From Nocardiopsis sp. FR4 (GTDB taxonomy: Bacteria; Actinomycetota; Actinomycetes; Streptosporangiales; Streptosporangiaceae), in the NCBI RefSeq assembly GCF_009830945.1, contig NZ_VWVV01000005.1, positions 186,001 to 250,000 of the forward strand: a DNA stretch of 64,000 nucleotides, read 5' to 3'. Positions within the stretch are counted from its first letter, which is position 1, and each line of letters opens with the position of its first letter. The notes below the pieces were generated by a model. The model did no database searches. It had not been told where the DNA came from and saw nothing but the letters and a program-made list of their open reading frames with translations. The position numbers and the translations under genes are program-made. Positions 42,862-53,210 of the stretch are shown one piece after another.

Positions 42862-44433
42862 ATGCGGATCAGTGAGCTGCTCGCGGTCAAGCGGCTGCAC
42901 CTGAGGTTTGTGACGGGGTCCGAACACGCGGACCGCGTCCTGCGCTGGGCCTACACCACCGATCTGCTCCAACCCGCCCGCTACCTGCGCGGCGGCGAGT
43001 TCGTCCTCACCGGCATGATGTGGCGCACCCGTCCGGAGGACTCCGAGACCTTCGTGTCCTCCGTGGCCGGCGCCGGAGCGGTCGCCATCGGCGCCGGAAC
43101 CGCCCTGGGCGAGGTCCCCGCCGACCTGGTCCAGGCCTGCCGCGACCACGACATGCCCCTGGTGGAGGTTCCGCCGGAGACCTCCTTCGGGGCGGTCACC
43201 GAGGAGGTGCTGCGCTCCCTGACCCAGCAACGGCTCAGCAGCATCGCCGAGACCCGCGACCGCCACCGCCGGCTCATGGCCGAGGTCGCCGCCGGAGCCG
43301 ACCTGCCCCCGGCCTTCGCCCAGGCCGCCGAGCAGGCCGGGCGGACCGCCTGGATCCTCTCCTCCACCGGCCGCCACGTCGCCGCCTCCGGTGAACCCCT
43401 GCCCCGAGCCGACCGCGAGTGGCTCGCCGCCAGAGCTCTGACCTGGACCTTCTTCCCGCACACCGTCCGCCTGCCCGAGCAGGAGGGCCGCCCGCTCACG
43501 GTCATGCCCGTGCAGACCAAGGAGTCCCACCCGCTCGCCACCTGGCTGCTGGTGTGCGAGGGCGACCACACCGCCTGGACCGAGGAGGAGCACGAGTCGG
43601 TGGCCGAACTGGCCTCCATCGCCGTGCTCGCCCGCAGCCGCGCCGAGGAACGCGCCCTGAACGACGCCCGCCACCTGGAGGGCCTGCCCCGGCTGCTGGC
43701 CGCCCAGCGCTTCGACGAGGTCACCGAACTCCTGCGCGGCACCGGCGCGGCCGACGGGGTGGACGGCGCGCACGTGGTGGTCAGCGCCGTGATGCTGCCC
43801 GAGCCCCGCGTGCCCGACCTGGCCCGGCGGGTGGTCGCCGAACTCGTCGCCGACCACCCCGGCGCCGCGGTCACCGGCGACGAGGACACCCTGGTCGTCC
43901 TCCCCGTGGGCGGTTGGGGCCCCCAGGCCCGAACCCGCGCAGAGGAGTTCCGCGCCACCCTGGTGCACCGCGCCCGGATCCTGGAGGGCGGACTGCTCGA
44001 CCACCGGCTCGCCCTGGGCCTGAGCTCGGCGGTGCGCGGCGTGCCCGAGCTGCGCGGTGCCGCGGTGGAGGCCCGCCACGCCCGCCGCCTGGCCGAGCTG
44101 CGCGGGGGCCGCGCCCGGGTGATCGCCGGGGCCGAGATCGACTCGCACGAGCTGCTGCTGGCCTCGGTCCCCGAGGAGGTCCAGTCCTCCTATCGCGACC
44201 GGCTGCTGGGCCCGCTGCTGGCCTACGACCGCGACCACCGCTCGGAGCTGGTGCAGACCCTGGAGCAGTTCCTCGCCCACTCGGGCTCCTGGCAGCGCTG
44301 TGCGGCGTCCATGCACGTGCACGTCAACACACTGCGGTACCGCATCGGCCGGGTCGAGGAGCTGACCGGGCGGGACCTGAGCAGCCTGGAGCACCGGGTG
44401 GACCTGTTCCTGGCCCTCAAACTGCGCGACTGA
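42862..44433 (+). CDS. PucR family regulator of purine catabolism
   Basis: 523-residue regulator with an N-terminal PucR domain (MRISELLAVKRLHLRFV, YLRGGEFVLTGMMW, DMPLVEVPPETSFGAVTEEV), a middle sensory region, and a C-terminal HTH_30 (about residues 455-515: LVQTLEQFLAHSGSWQRCAASMHVHVNTLRYRIGRVEELTG). ATG 42862 has GAGGGA upstream. Divergence from the xanthine dehydrogenase operon and the family's role (purine-responsive activation in Bacillus PucR) make it the probable controller of that operon and the permease. Confidence 0.92.
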   Translation: MRISELLAVKRLHLRFVTGSEHADRVLRWAYTTDLLQPARYLRGGEFVLTGMMWRTRPEDSETFVSSVAGAGAVAIGAGTALGEVPADLVQACRDHDMPLVEVPPETSFGAVTEEVLRSLTQQRLSSIAETRDRHRRLMAEVAAGADLPPAFAQAAEQAGRTAWILSSTGRHVAASGEPLPRADREWLAARALTWTFFPHTVRLPEQEGRPLTVMPVQTKESHPLATWLLVCEGDHTAWTEEEHESVAELASIAVLARSRAEERALNDARHLEGLPRLLAAQRFDEVTELLRGTGAADGVDGAHVVVSAVMLPEPRVPDLARRVVAELVADHPGAAVTGDEDTLVVLPVGGWGPQARTRAEEFRATLVHRARILEGGLLDHRLALGLSSAVRGVPELRGAAVEARHARRLAELRGGRARVIAGAEIDSHELLLASVPEEVQSSYRDRLLGPLLAYDRDHRSELVQTLEQFLAHSGSWQRCAASMHVHVNTLRYRIGRVEELTGRDLSSLEHRVDLFLALKLRD

Positions 44434-44484
44434 GCGCCCCGACCGGGCCGCGAAACGTCCCCGCCAGCCGCTAGGGTGCGCGCG

Positions 44485-45186
44485 ATGAGTACTGACTTCT
44501 CCACCCCCGAGACCACCGGCGCGGACCTGCGCGGCGCCGACCTGCGCGAGGTGCTGGCCGATCCCGGAGAGCGCCCGCGCGTGTTCGTGCGCTGCGACCT
44601 GACCGGGGCCGACCTGCGCGAGACCGACCTGGTCGGCGCCGCCTTCCGCGACTGCCGCCTGGACGGCGCCCGCCTGGAGCACGCCCTCCTGGACGGGGCC
44701 GCCCTCACCGGCGGCAGCGCCGCCGGGGCGGTGTTCGCGCACGCCGAGTGCGCCGACGCCCGGTTCGAGCGGGTGGACCTGGCCAACACCCGCTGGCAGG
44801 GCGCCCTGCTCACCGACACCGCCTTCAGCGGCTGCCGGATGACCGGGGCGGGGCTGACCTCCCTGAAGGGGGTCGGCTACACCTTCGCGCACTGCAACCT
44901 CATGCTGGCGCGCTGCAAGGGCCTGTCACTGCGTGGACAGACCCTGGAGGGCCTGCGCATGGACGAGGCCGACCTGGCCGGCGCCGACCTGCGCGAGACG
45001 GTATGGGCGGAGTCGCGGCTGCGCGGCGCCAACCTGGTCAACGCCCGCCTGGCCGGGGCCGACCTTCGCGGTGCCGACCTGGGCGAGCCCACCCTGGAGC
45101 AGGCCGGGTACCTGCGCGGGGCCAGCATCGGCCCCGCGCAGGCGGGCGCGATCCTGGCCGCCCTGGGCATCACCGTCGTGGAATAG
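44485..45186 (+). CDS. Pentapeptide repeat protein (MfpA/Qnr-like shape)
   Basis: 233-residue protein built of pentapeptide repeats A(D/N)LXX throughout (GADLRGADLRE, RCDLTGADLRETDLVGAAF, LAGADLRETVWAESRLRGANLVNARLAGADLRGADLG). These predict a right-handed quadrilateral beta-helix. Such proteins can mimic DNA and protect gyrase from quinolones (MfpA, Qnr); others have unrelated roles, so resistance is only a possibility. The C-terminus YLRGASIGPAQAGAILAALGITVVE is a conserved cap in actinobacterial members. ATG 44485 follows a TAGGGT hexamer closely, so the transcript may be leaderless. Convergent with rox. Confidence 0.85.
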   Translation: MSTDFSTPETTGADLRGADLREVLADPGERPRVFVRCDLTGADLRETDLVGAAFRDCRLDGARLEHALLDGAALTGGSAAGAVFAHAECADARFERVDLANTRWQGALLTDTAFSGCRMTGAGLTSLKGVGYTFAHCNLMLARCKGLSLRGQTLEGLRMDEADLAGADLRETVWAESRLRGANLVNARLAGADLRGADLGEPTLEQAGYLRGASIGPAQAGAILAALGITVVE

Positions 45187-45192
45187 AGGCGC

Positions 45193-46686
<1,494 letters not shown>

Positions 46687-46733
46687 CTACACCTGCGGTT
46701 TCCGGCCACGGTCGACGATTGTGCGGCACGACC

Positions 46734-46753
46734 GGGGTCTTGCCGCAAGCCCC
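46734..46753 (-). promoter_or_regulatory. Rifamycin-associated element (RAE)
   Basis: GGGGTCTTGCCGCAAGCCCC read on the plus strand: its complement, GGGGCTTGCGGCAAGACCCC, differs at one position from the published RAE consensus found before rox, rph, arr and helR genes in actinomycetes. It is 117 bases upstream of the rox start. RAE mediates rifamycin-inducible transcription. On the minus strand TTGCGG within the element and CACAAT about 19 bases on could form the promoter (weak). Confidence 0.9.
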
Positions 46754-47139
46754 GGGGTGCGCTATACGTTGAGAGTGGCGGGGAGTTTTCCCCTGTTCGT
46801 CACTCCGGGTGACGCGATCGGGGCCCTCCGTGGTGTCCCGGGCGGTGCGCGTCCCTCCGGCCGGAGTCCCCGCTGGGGACGACCGTCCGGTCACCGGCCC
46901 CGGGGGCTGCGTTCGGCGGGTATTCCGCCCTGGCGCGGCCGGAACCGGCCGAAGGCGCCCCCGCCGTGCCGCCGCGGCGTCCGCACCGGCCGAGTGGCAG
47001 GTGAACCGGCGGCCGTGTGCTTCCCTCCCCCCGCCGGGGCCGTTCCCCTATTGCCAAAGCAACCGAGAGTGACAAGACTGGGTCACAGGTGGTCAGAACC
47101 GGACCCGCGTCACGCCTCCCGGCAGAAAGGGGCGGCCCG
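46754..47139. other. Divergent region between rox and the EACC1-caspase operon
   Basis: About 390 bases without a gene. CTATACGTT (46771-46779) is an AT-richer patch that could belong to a promoter. AAAGGGG lies about 10 bases before the EACC1 GTG. No further symmetry found. Confidence 0.4.
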
Positions 47140-47529
47140 GTGAGCACTCCACTCGAAGTCTTCCTCTCCGAGGAGGAAGCCGACGCCGAGCGTCTGGACG
47201 AGACGACCGGCCGCCTTCGGCGGGAACTCCTCGAACTCGACGTGGAGGACGTGTGCCCGCTCCGGGGCGCGGCGCCTCCGCCGGGAGCGCGCGCCTTCGG
47301 GGTGGTCGAGGCCGGGGCGCTGCTGGTCACGCTGGGCCAGTCCGCCGCGGCGTTGCGCCAGGTCATCGAGGCCATCCGGGACTGGCGCAACCGCAGCCGG
47401 ACGCGTCCGACCATCCGGCTGGTGATCGACGGAGACGTCCTTGAGATATCCGACGCCTCACCGGAGCATGTGTCGGGGTCGTTCGAGCTCTTCGTCGCCC
47501 GGCACACCACCGCCCGGGCCGAGCCATGA
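47140..47529 (+). CDS. Effector-associated constant component EACC1
   Basis: 129-residue small protein of the EACC1 family, which occurs as an invariant component next to diverse effectors (caspases, trypsin-like proteases and others) in NTP-dependent and related bacterial conflict systems. Visible family features: ETTGRLRRELLELDVEDVCP, GALLVTLGQSAAALRQVIEAIRDWRNR and the C-terminal TIRLVIDGDVLEISDASPEHV...FELFVARH. The middle hydrophobic stretch resembles one membrane-associated or amphipathic helix. GTG 47140. Its stop overlaps the caspase start (ATGA), so both are made together. Its biochemical role is unknown. Confidence 0.88.
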   Translation: MSTPLEVFLSEEEADAERLDETTGRLRRELLELDVEDVCPLRGAAPPPGARAFGVVEAGALLVTLGQSAAALRQVIEAIRDWRNRSRTRPTIRLVIDGDVLEISDASPEHVSGSFELFVARHTTARAEP

Positions 47530-49325
47530 GTGACTCCCGGTACGCCCTGATCGTCGCCAACGACGAGTACCGGGACGAGGGACTCCGGCGCCTGCTGTCG
47601 CCGGCCAAGGACGCGGTGGCGCTGGCCGGTGTCCTGAGCGATCCCCGGATCGGTGGATTCGAGGTGCAGGTGGCTCGGAACGAGCCCTCACACTCGATCC
47701 TGATGCGCGTGGACGACTTCTTCGCCGACCGCCGCCCCGGCGATGCGCTGATCCTGCACTTCTCCTGCCACGGCCTGAAGAACGCCTCCAGCGAGCTCTT
47801 CTTCGCGGCCACGAACACCGTGCCCCACCGGCTGGCCTCGACCGCGGTCCCGGCGGACTTCGTGCGCAGGTGCATGGCGGCCTGCCGGGCGCGGTGCGTC
47901 GTGCTCTTCCTCGACTGCTGCTACGGCGGCGCCTTCTCCCAGGGCATGGGGGTCCGCGCCGCCGGGGACGCGAACGTGCTAGACGCCTTCGCCGGCGAGA
48001 AGCTCGGCGGCGGGCGCGGCTGGGCGGTGATCACGGCGTCCAACTCCATGGAGTACGCCTTCGAGGGCACCGCCCTCACCGAGGGCGCCGAGCCGCGGCC
48101 GTCGGTGTTCACCCACGCGCTGGTGACCGGTCTGCGGACCGGGGAGGCGGATCTGGACGAGGACGGGCGGGTGTCGCTCGACGAGCTCTACGAGTACGTC
48201 TTCGACCGGGTGCGCCGGGAGAACCCGCACCAGACCCCGAGCCGCAGCGTCGACCTCCAGGGGGACCTCTACCTCGCCCGCAGCAGTCGCAGGAGGATCA
48301 CCCCGGCGCCGCTCCCGGGAGACCTGCGGGCGGCGGTCGCCAGCCCCGACCCCTACACCCGCCGGGGGGCCGTCGCCGAACTCCGCTTCCGCATGGGCAG
48401 CCCCGACCTGCGGATCGCGCTGGGCGCCCGCGAGGCCCTGCTGGAGCTGGCGCGGACCGACATCACGTCGATCGCGCACGAGGCCGGACTCCTGGTCGGC
48501 GAGGTCGCGCTCTCACCCTCCCCGACCGTGCTGGAGTTCGGTCGGGTACCCCAGAACTCGCCCCCTCCCCACCGCCTGGTCCGGCTCCTGGGGCCCCCGC
48601 TCGCGCGCAACTGCGTCCCGCACCCCGAGGACGACCGGATCCGTGTGCGGGAGAGACAGGACGCCCTGGAGGTCTCGGTGGACACCTCCCGGCCGGGGGC
48701 GCTGAGCGGAGCCATCACCCTCCGGGGGCCCGCCGGCGAGTCCGTCGTCCTCGTCACCGCGGACGTCGTGCCCCTGTCCGACCGGGCCGACACGCCCGCA
48801 CCGCCCTCCCCGAAGCCGCGGCGGGACGACACACCGCCCGAGCGGCCCGTCGCGCACCGGAGCGCCCCGCTGACGGCCGCCGTTCCGGCGACCGGGCGCG
48901 AGGCGCCCTCCGCGTGGGTGTACCCCCGTGCGCCGGCGGCCGCCCTGGCCGCGACCGCGGTGTCCGCGGTGTTCACCGTGCGTGCGGTCCTGGAACCGGT
49001 CACCAGCGGAGGGCACCTCGCCGACCGCGTCGGAGACGGGGAGTTCTGGGACGAGGCGCGGAGCGAACTCGACCGCCTCACGGAGTCGGGGATGGTCGCG
49101 GACGCCTGGATCGGCCTGCTGGCGGGCGCCGCGGCCGTGGTGCTGGCCTCCGTCACCAGGCGCGGGCTCCGGGCCGCGGGAGGCGCTGGCCGGAACCCGG
49201 GCGCCAGGGCGGTCGGACGGGCGCTCCCCTGGGTGTCCGGGGGCGTCTACTGCCTGATCCTCCTCTGCTCCCTGGTCCTCCTGCTCGGCTTCCTGCTCTC
49301 GTTCCTGGCGGAGCGGTTCCTCTAG
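47526..49325 (+). CDS. Caspase-family protease with C-terminal membrane segments
   Basis: 599-residue predicted cysteine protease. The caspase-like domain (about residues 5-245) has the catalytic His in HFSCHG (His82) and Cys in FLDCCYGG (Cys132). FTHALVTGLRTGEADLDEDGRVSLDELYEYV follows, as in other bacterial caspase-like (peptidase C14) effectors. A linker leads to a probable beta-sandwich (about residues 345-425), then a Pro-rich stretch and three hydrophobic segments (about 465-487, 525-545, 568-597) that would anchor it in the membrane. The start overlaps the EACC1 stop (ATGA). EACC1 coupling puts it in the effector class of bacterial conflict or programmed-death systems. The convergent subtilase 20 bases away may be its partner or target. 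Confidence 0.87.
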   Translation: MSDSRYALIVANDEYRDEGLRRLLSPAKDAVALAGVLSDPRIGGFEVQVARNEPSHSILMRVDDFFADRRPGDALILHFSCHGLKNASSELFFAATNTVPHRLASTAVPADFVRRCMAACRARCVVLFLDCCYGGAFSQGMGVRAAGDANVLDAFAGEKLGGGRGWAVITASNSMEYAFEGTALTEGAEPRPSVFTHALVTGLRTGEADLDEDGRVSLDELYEYVFDRVRRENPHQTPSRSVDLQGDLYLARSSRRRITPAPLPGDLRAAVASPDPYTRRGAVAELRFRMGSPDLRIALGAREALLELARTDITSIAHEAGLLVGEVALSPSPTVLEFGRVPQNSPPPHRLVRLLGPPLARNCVPHPEDDRIRVRERQDALEVSVDTSRPGALSGAITLRGPAGESVVLVTADVVPLSDRADTPAPPSPKPRRDDTPPERPVAHRSAPLTAAVPATGREAPSAWVYPRAPAAALAATAVSAVFTVRAVLEPVTSGGHLADRVGDGEFWDEARSELDRLTESGMVADAWIGLLAGAAAVVLASVTRRGLRAAGGAGRNPGARAVGRALPWVSGGVYCLILLCSLVLLLGFLLSFLAERFL

Positions 49326-49345
49326 TGCCGCGACGGCGGTCGCCC

Positions 49346-51403
49346 TCAGCCGATCCGCCACACACAGGCGTAGGGCTGGGGGAACCGCGTGATGCGGTGG
49401 GCCCGAACGGTGATCCCGACCTCGCCCGGCGGGACGTCGGTCCACACCACCTGCTCGACGTTGTTCGTGCGGTCGAAGCCCTCCGAGGCCCCCGTGTTCC
49501 CGTGCAGCTCCCGGCCGTCGGAGAGCCGTACGACCAGGTCGAGGTCGTTCTGCAGGCCCGCGCCCGGCGGGTCGGACCACACCAGTGTGGCCTTGAGCGT
49601 GACACCGCCGCCGTCGGCGGGCCGGGGGACCGGGACCGCGCCGGTGCGCTCCTCCCCCTGCCGCAACGGCTGCCCCTGCTCGAACCCGGCCCGGCGGTCG
49701 GCGCCCGGGACGATGATCGAACCCGCGAGGTCGACGCGTCCGAAACCGGAGTTGTTGTTGGGGGAGGCCCCGCTCTCCGAGGGCGAGTACTGCCCGGTCA
49801 GCTCCACGGCGCCGTTGATGAGCAGCGCCTTGACCAGTGCCGCGCTGGGATCGGGAACGCCGTTCTTCACCAGGGTCTCGCGCAGGACGGCGGCGCACCC
49901 GGCCACGAGCGGGGTGGCCATGCTCGTCCCGCTGCTGAAGAACAGGTGCGGATCCCTGGACGGGCCGAAGGTCTCGTCCGCCCTGGTGACGGCGCGTGAG
50001 AGCGCCGAGAGGACGCACGTCCCCGGAGCGACGACATCGGGTTTGATCCGCCTCTCCCTCGTCGGCCCGCGGCTGCTGAAGGCGGCCAGCCCGTCGGGGG
50101 AGTCGGCCTGCGGGTCGGAGTTGATCGGGTCGGCGGGAAAGTCCTTGGGCCAGTAATCGCCGTACCCGGGCCGGAAGTCCGGTCGGTCGCTCTCGCTGGC
50201 GCCCACGGTGATGCAGTTCTTGGCCGCTGCTTGGGATCCGATCGAACCGGCGTCGACGACTCCGTTCGCGTTGAGGTCCTTTCCGCTGTTTCCAGCGGCG
50301 AAGCAGATCACCATGTCGGGATGGTTCCACACGAATTCGTCGATTTCGTGCGCGCTCGCGTTGTAGGGCCGCCCCGGGATGCTGTCACCCCAGGAATTCG
50401 TGTGGACCCGGGCACCGTCGTCGCGGTAGGGCGGCAGGAAGAGGTCGTTCAGGTCGGTGGGGATGCCCACGAGTCCCACGCGCCCGAGGAAGTCCGAACC
50501 CCACAGGGACTGCAGCACCAGCCTGGCCTCCGGCGCGGTCCCCCGGATCCTTCCGCCCATCGTCGCGGACTCCCAGTCGCCCAGGACCGACCCCGCCACG
50601 TGGGTGCCGTGCCCCTGCGGGTCGTCGGACCTGTCCTTCCGCGGGCGCCCTAGGGCGTAGAGCTTGGCCACCCGCCCGCTGAACGCCGGGTGCGTGTCCA
50701 CGGTGGACCCCCTGTCGAACCCGGTGTCGGCGACCGCGACGACCTCCCCGCCGCCCCGGTAGGGCGTTCCGTCGAGAACGACTTCGGCTCGAAGGATCGT
50801 GGACGCCACGTCGTTGAAGAGTTTCCACTGGGGCACGTCCTCGATGCTGCGGACCTCGTCCAGGGCCGCGAGGTCGCCGAGCCTCCCCTCCTCGACCCTG
50901 ATCCGCACCTTGTGGCGCTCCATCCGCAGGTCGCCCGCCTCCTGGTGGGAAATGGAGGCTATGTGCTGCCTGACCTCCTCCGCCTCCGTGTCGACGTCCT
51001 GGTGGAGTACCACGTCGACTTCTCGAAGGGTGTGGGAGGGCGGCACGGAAACCGAGGCCAACGACGCCGTGGAGACGGCTTCGGCCGCCTCGGAGCGCAG
51101 TGACGGAGGGATCTTCAGCCCCGGGAAGTAGACATCGGCCCACACCACGAACGGCAGGGACCGGACCTGTCCCAGGTCACCGGGTCGGTAGCCGCACATG
51201 TACGTGTTCTCGGGAACGTATTCGTGGATGTCGGCGCCCAGTTCGGCCAGCCGCGCCCTCTGCTCCTCGGACAAGGGCCCCCGTGCCTGGACCAGTACGT
51301 AGTTGGACCGGGACGCGTCGGGTGCCTCCCGGGAGGCCAGGCCGACCAGTTCGGCCTGGCCGACGGGGTCGAAGGAGAAACCGTTAATGTCTATCCGCGC
51401 CAT
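49346..51403 (-). CDS. S8 family (subtilisin-like, Kp43-type) serine peptidase without signal peptide
   Basis: 685-residue subtilase. The N-terminal 200 residues are a prodomain-like region lacking any signal peptide or membrane helix, so the protein is predicted cytoplasmic, unlike most subtilases. Catalytic triad: Asp226 (VAVADTGFD), His265 (GHGTHVAGSV) and Ser494 (SSGTSMATPLVAG), with the oxyanion Asn372 (AAGNSG). The C-terminal beta-sandwich (about residues 590-680, LKATLVWSDPPGAGLQNDLDLVV) is the P-like domain of Kp43 proteases. ATG 51403; a GTG just upstream is out of frame. Convergent with the caspase gene, with only 20 bases between the stops. The two proteases may cooperate: an inference from position only. 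Confidence 0.88.
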   Translation of the reverse strand: MARIDINGFSFDPVGQAELVGLASREAPDASRSNYVLVQARGPLSEEQRARLAELGADIHEYVPENTYMCGYRPGDLGQVRSLPFVVWADVYFPGLKIPPSLRSEAAEAVSTASLASVSVPPSHTLREVDVVLHQDVDTEAEEVRQHIASISHQEAGDLRMERHKVRIRVEEGRLGDLAALDEVRSIEDVPQWKLFNDVASTILRAEVVLDGTPYRGGGEVVAVADTGFDRGSTVDTHPAFSGRVAKLYALGRPRKDRSDDPQGHGTHVAGSVLGDWESATMGGRIRGTAPEARLVLQSLWGSDFLGRVGLVGIPTDLNDLFLPPYRDDGARVHTNSWGDSIPGRPYNASAHEIDEFVWNHPDMVICFAAGNSGKDLNANGVVDAGSIGSQAAAKNCITVGASESDRPDFRPGYGDYWPKDFPADPINSDPQADSPDGLAAFSSRGPTRERRIKPDVVAPGTCVLSALSRAVTRADETFGPSRDPHLFFSSGTSMATPLVAGCAAVLRETLVKNGVPDPSAALVKALLINGAVELTGQYSPSESGASPNNNSGFGRVDLAGSIIVPGADRRAGFEQGQPLRQGEERTGAVPVPRPADGGGVTLKATLVWSDPPGAGLQNDLDLVVRLSDGRELHGNTGASEGFDRTNNVEQVVWTDVPPGEVGITVRAHRITRFPQPYACVWRIG

Positions 51404-51890
51404 GGGCGTTCACTGCCCCGGCCCTGAAGGCGTTAAACGCGGTGTCAGAAAGAAGCAAGGATGGTGTAAAAGCCAGTGCGTAAATGGTCCTTTTGTCCGC
51501 TTTATCGTTCCTGGGGAGAGGTGTCGCGCAGGTGTTCCCACCGGCTCGTTCCGGTCGGCGGATTTCGTTGCTACCGCACTTCGCCTCCCACGGGCCAGCC
51601 GCACCCACCACACGTTTCCGGCTGGGGGAGAGGCCCCGGGGAAGACCGCTCCGACGACCGTTTCCCAGACACCCCTGAAAACCTCCCGCCCCGCCGGGCG
51701 GGGCGCCTCCGTCCCCGGCTTCCCGGCCCCGCACGTGAACACCGCCCTGGAGCCTTCGACGACCCCGGCGTGCGGTCGGCCGTCAAGCTCCTGGTCGACC
51801 GCCAGGCGGTGGTCGACACGGCCCTCCACGGCCGGGGAACCCTCGGCAACCGACTTCGCCTCAAACGGCTTGAGGTAGCACAGTGGGCCG
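51404..51890. other. Gene-free region upstream of the subtilase
   Basis: About 490 bases. The 100 bases next to the subtilase start are AT-rich (TTTACG, TTTTACACC on the minus strand near 51450-51490), which fits its promoter. The rest, towards the broken MerR gene, shows no recognisable protein. Here the MerR DNA-binding domain would have been, but no trace of it is readable. Confidence 0.45.
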
Positions 51891-52719
51891 TATGAACGAC
51901 CACGAGCTGTAGCCGGTCGCCGGATGTACGGCGTTGACGCCATCGCCCGGCTGGAACTCGTCCGGACCCTGCGTGAGCTCGACACCGACCTGGCCGAGAT
52001 CCGCCGCCTGATCGAGGGCGGTACGACCCCGCACGCTCTGCTCACCACGCACCTGGAGATCGTCGAGCACCAGGAACGCACCCTGCGGGCCGGGCTGGCG
52101 GTGCTCAGGACCCTGGTCGAACAGGGCGGTGAGACCGTTCGGGCCGACCTGATGCACAAGCTCGTCTCGATGACGGACGAGGAACGGGAACAGGCCGTCG
52201 ACGACTTCTGGAACGAGGTCGGCGAGGGCCTGGACGTCCCGGAGGGTTTCGTCGGCCGGTTGCGGGAGATGCGCACGGTCCTGCCCGCGGACCCCACGGC
52301 GGCCCAGCTGGAGGCCTGGATCGAACTGGCCGGCCTGGTGTCGGGCCCGGCGTTTCGCGACGCGGTCCGCGCCTACCTGCGAGAGGCCTACTCCGCACCG
52401 GAGGCCAGGACCCTCGCGACCGAGCCGTTCCAGGACTTCGTGCACGTGAGCGGGGTCCCGCTCGTGGAGGACCTCCTCGCCGCCCACCGTGCCGGAGAGT
52501 CCCCCGCGCCTCCCGGGCCCAGCGGGCCGCCACACGGTCCATGGAGGCGGCCACCGCGCTGTCCGCACAACGCTCACCCCCGAGGTCCGGGACCGGATGG
52601 CCAAGGGATGCCGCCGGCTCCCCGACCTCCTGCGGCAGGCCGCCGAGGAGGACCACGACTCCGTCCCCTACGCCTGGATCGCCGAGGCCATGCGCTCCGT
52701 GGAACCGTCGCGCCCCTGA
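51891..52719 (+). pseudogene. Broken MerR family regulator (N-terminus lost, two frameshifts, internal deletion)
   Basis: The readable core is the second half of a MerR regulator: YGVDAIARLELVRTLRELDTDLAEIRRLIEGG, then a coiled coil and DDFWNEVGEGLDVPEGFV, AWIELAGLVSGPAFRDAVRAYLREAY, FQDFVHVSGVPLVEDLLAAHRAGES. The N-terminal helix-turn-helix is missing; a stop (TAG at 51876-51878) closes the frame upstream of the YER remnant. Near 52510 the frame must shift by one base to continue (ASRAQRAATRSMEAATALS), and near 52572 it shifts again (TLTPEVRDRMAKGCRRLPDLLRQAAEE). A stretch encoding GRYLSLVASVNGTAAVE is deleted, apparently between short GAGGAC repeats, before WIAEAMRSVEPSRP and the stop. The undeleted version of that tail survives about 1.1 kb downstream. 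Confidence 0.8.
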
Positions 52720-52730
52720 CGACCGCGGTG
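52648..52730 (+). repeat. Direct repeat of the MerR gene tail, copy 1
   Basis: 83 bases covering the last codons and stop of the broken MerR gene, matched by 53805-53886 with a few substitutions and a one-base indel. Confidence 0.8.
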
Positions 52731-53210
52731 CTCGCGGTTGACCGCGCGGACGGTCACGCTGAGCAGTGGGCGATCCGACCCTGTTCGAGCAGGACGGCGA
52801 CCACAGGGCGGCGCCGTTTGCCGGTGGCGTCCATGGCAGCCCCCCGAAATCCGTTCACAGGAGCTCCACACGTCCCGACACAGACCGCCGACTGCCAGTC
52901 AAGCGGCGATAGCCATGGAATCGGGATCTTCTTCCGAGCTCCCTGAAAGTTTAAATTCCGACGATTTTCACGCAAACATGCTGGAATTGGGGTTTCCGAA
53001 GCTTCGGCGTCAGCGGTGCCAAAAATGAACGAACCAGGGCATCCTGTTCATCGCAGTATGCTTTCGTTCCGCGGTTTGCGATGGTTTTCCGTCTGATCGG
53101 GGTGGGGCGGGTTTGCCTCTTCGTTCTGGGGGAAACGGAGAGGGAGTGCTTGTGTGGCCAGGCTGCCAGAGGGCACAATCGAGAACCGTTTCCAAGGTTT
53201 TGGGAGAGTT
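52731..53210. other. AT-richer island upstream of the WGxxGxxG gene
   Basis: About 480 bases of clearly lower GC than the surroundings, mainly from about 52905. A perfect 12-bp palindrome CCGAAGCTTCGG (52996-53007) and ATGAAC...GTTCAT arms (53025-53030, 53046-53051) are present. Short frames on both strands do not match any family I know. The composition and its position inside a rearranged locus suggest imported DNA. Confidence 0.5.

Noticed and set aside
52738..53028. Short frames in the AT-rich island (96 codons plus, 73 codons minus)
   Set aside because: No family recognised, no consistent ribosome binding site, and both strands look equally open; probably imported non-coding or eroded DNA.
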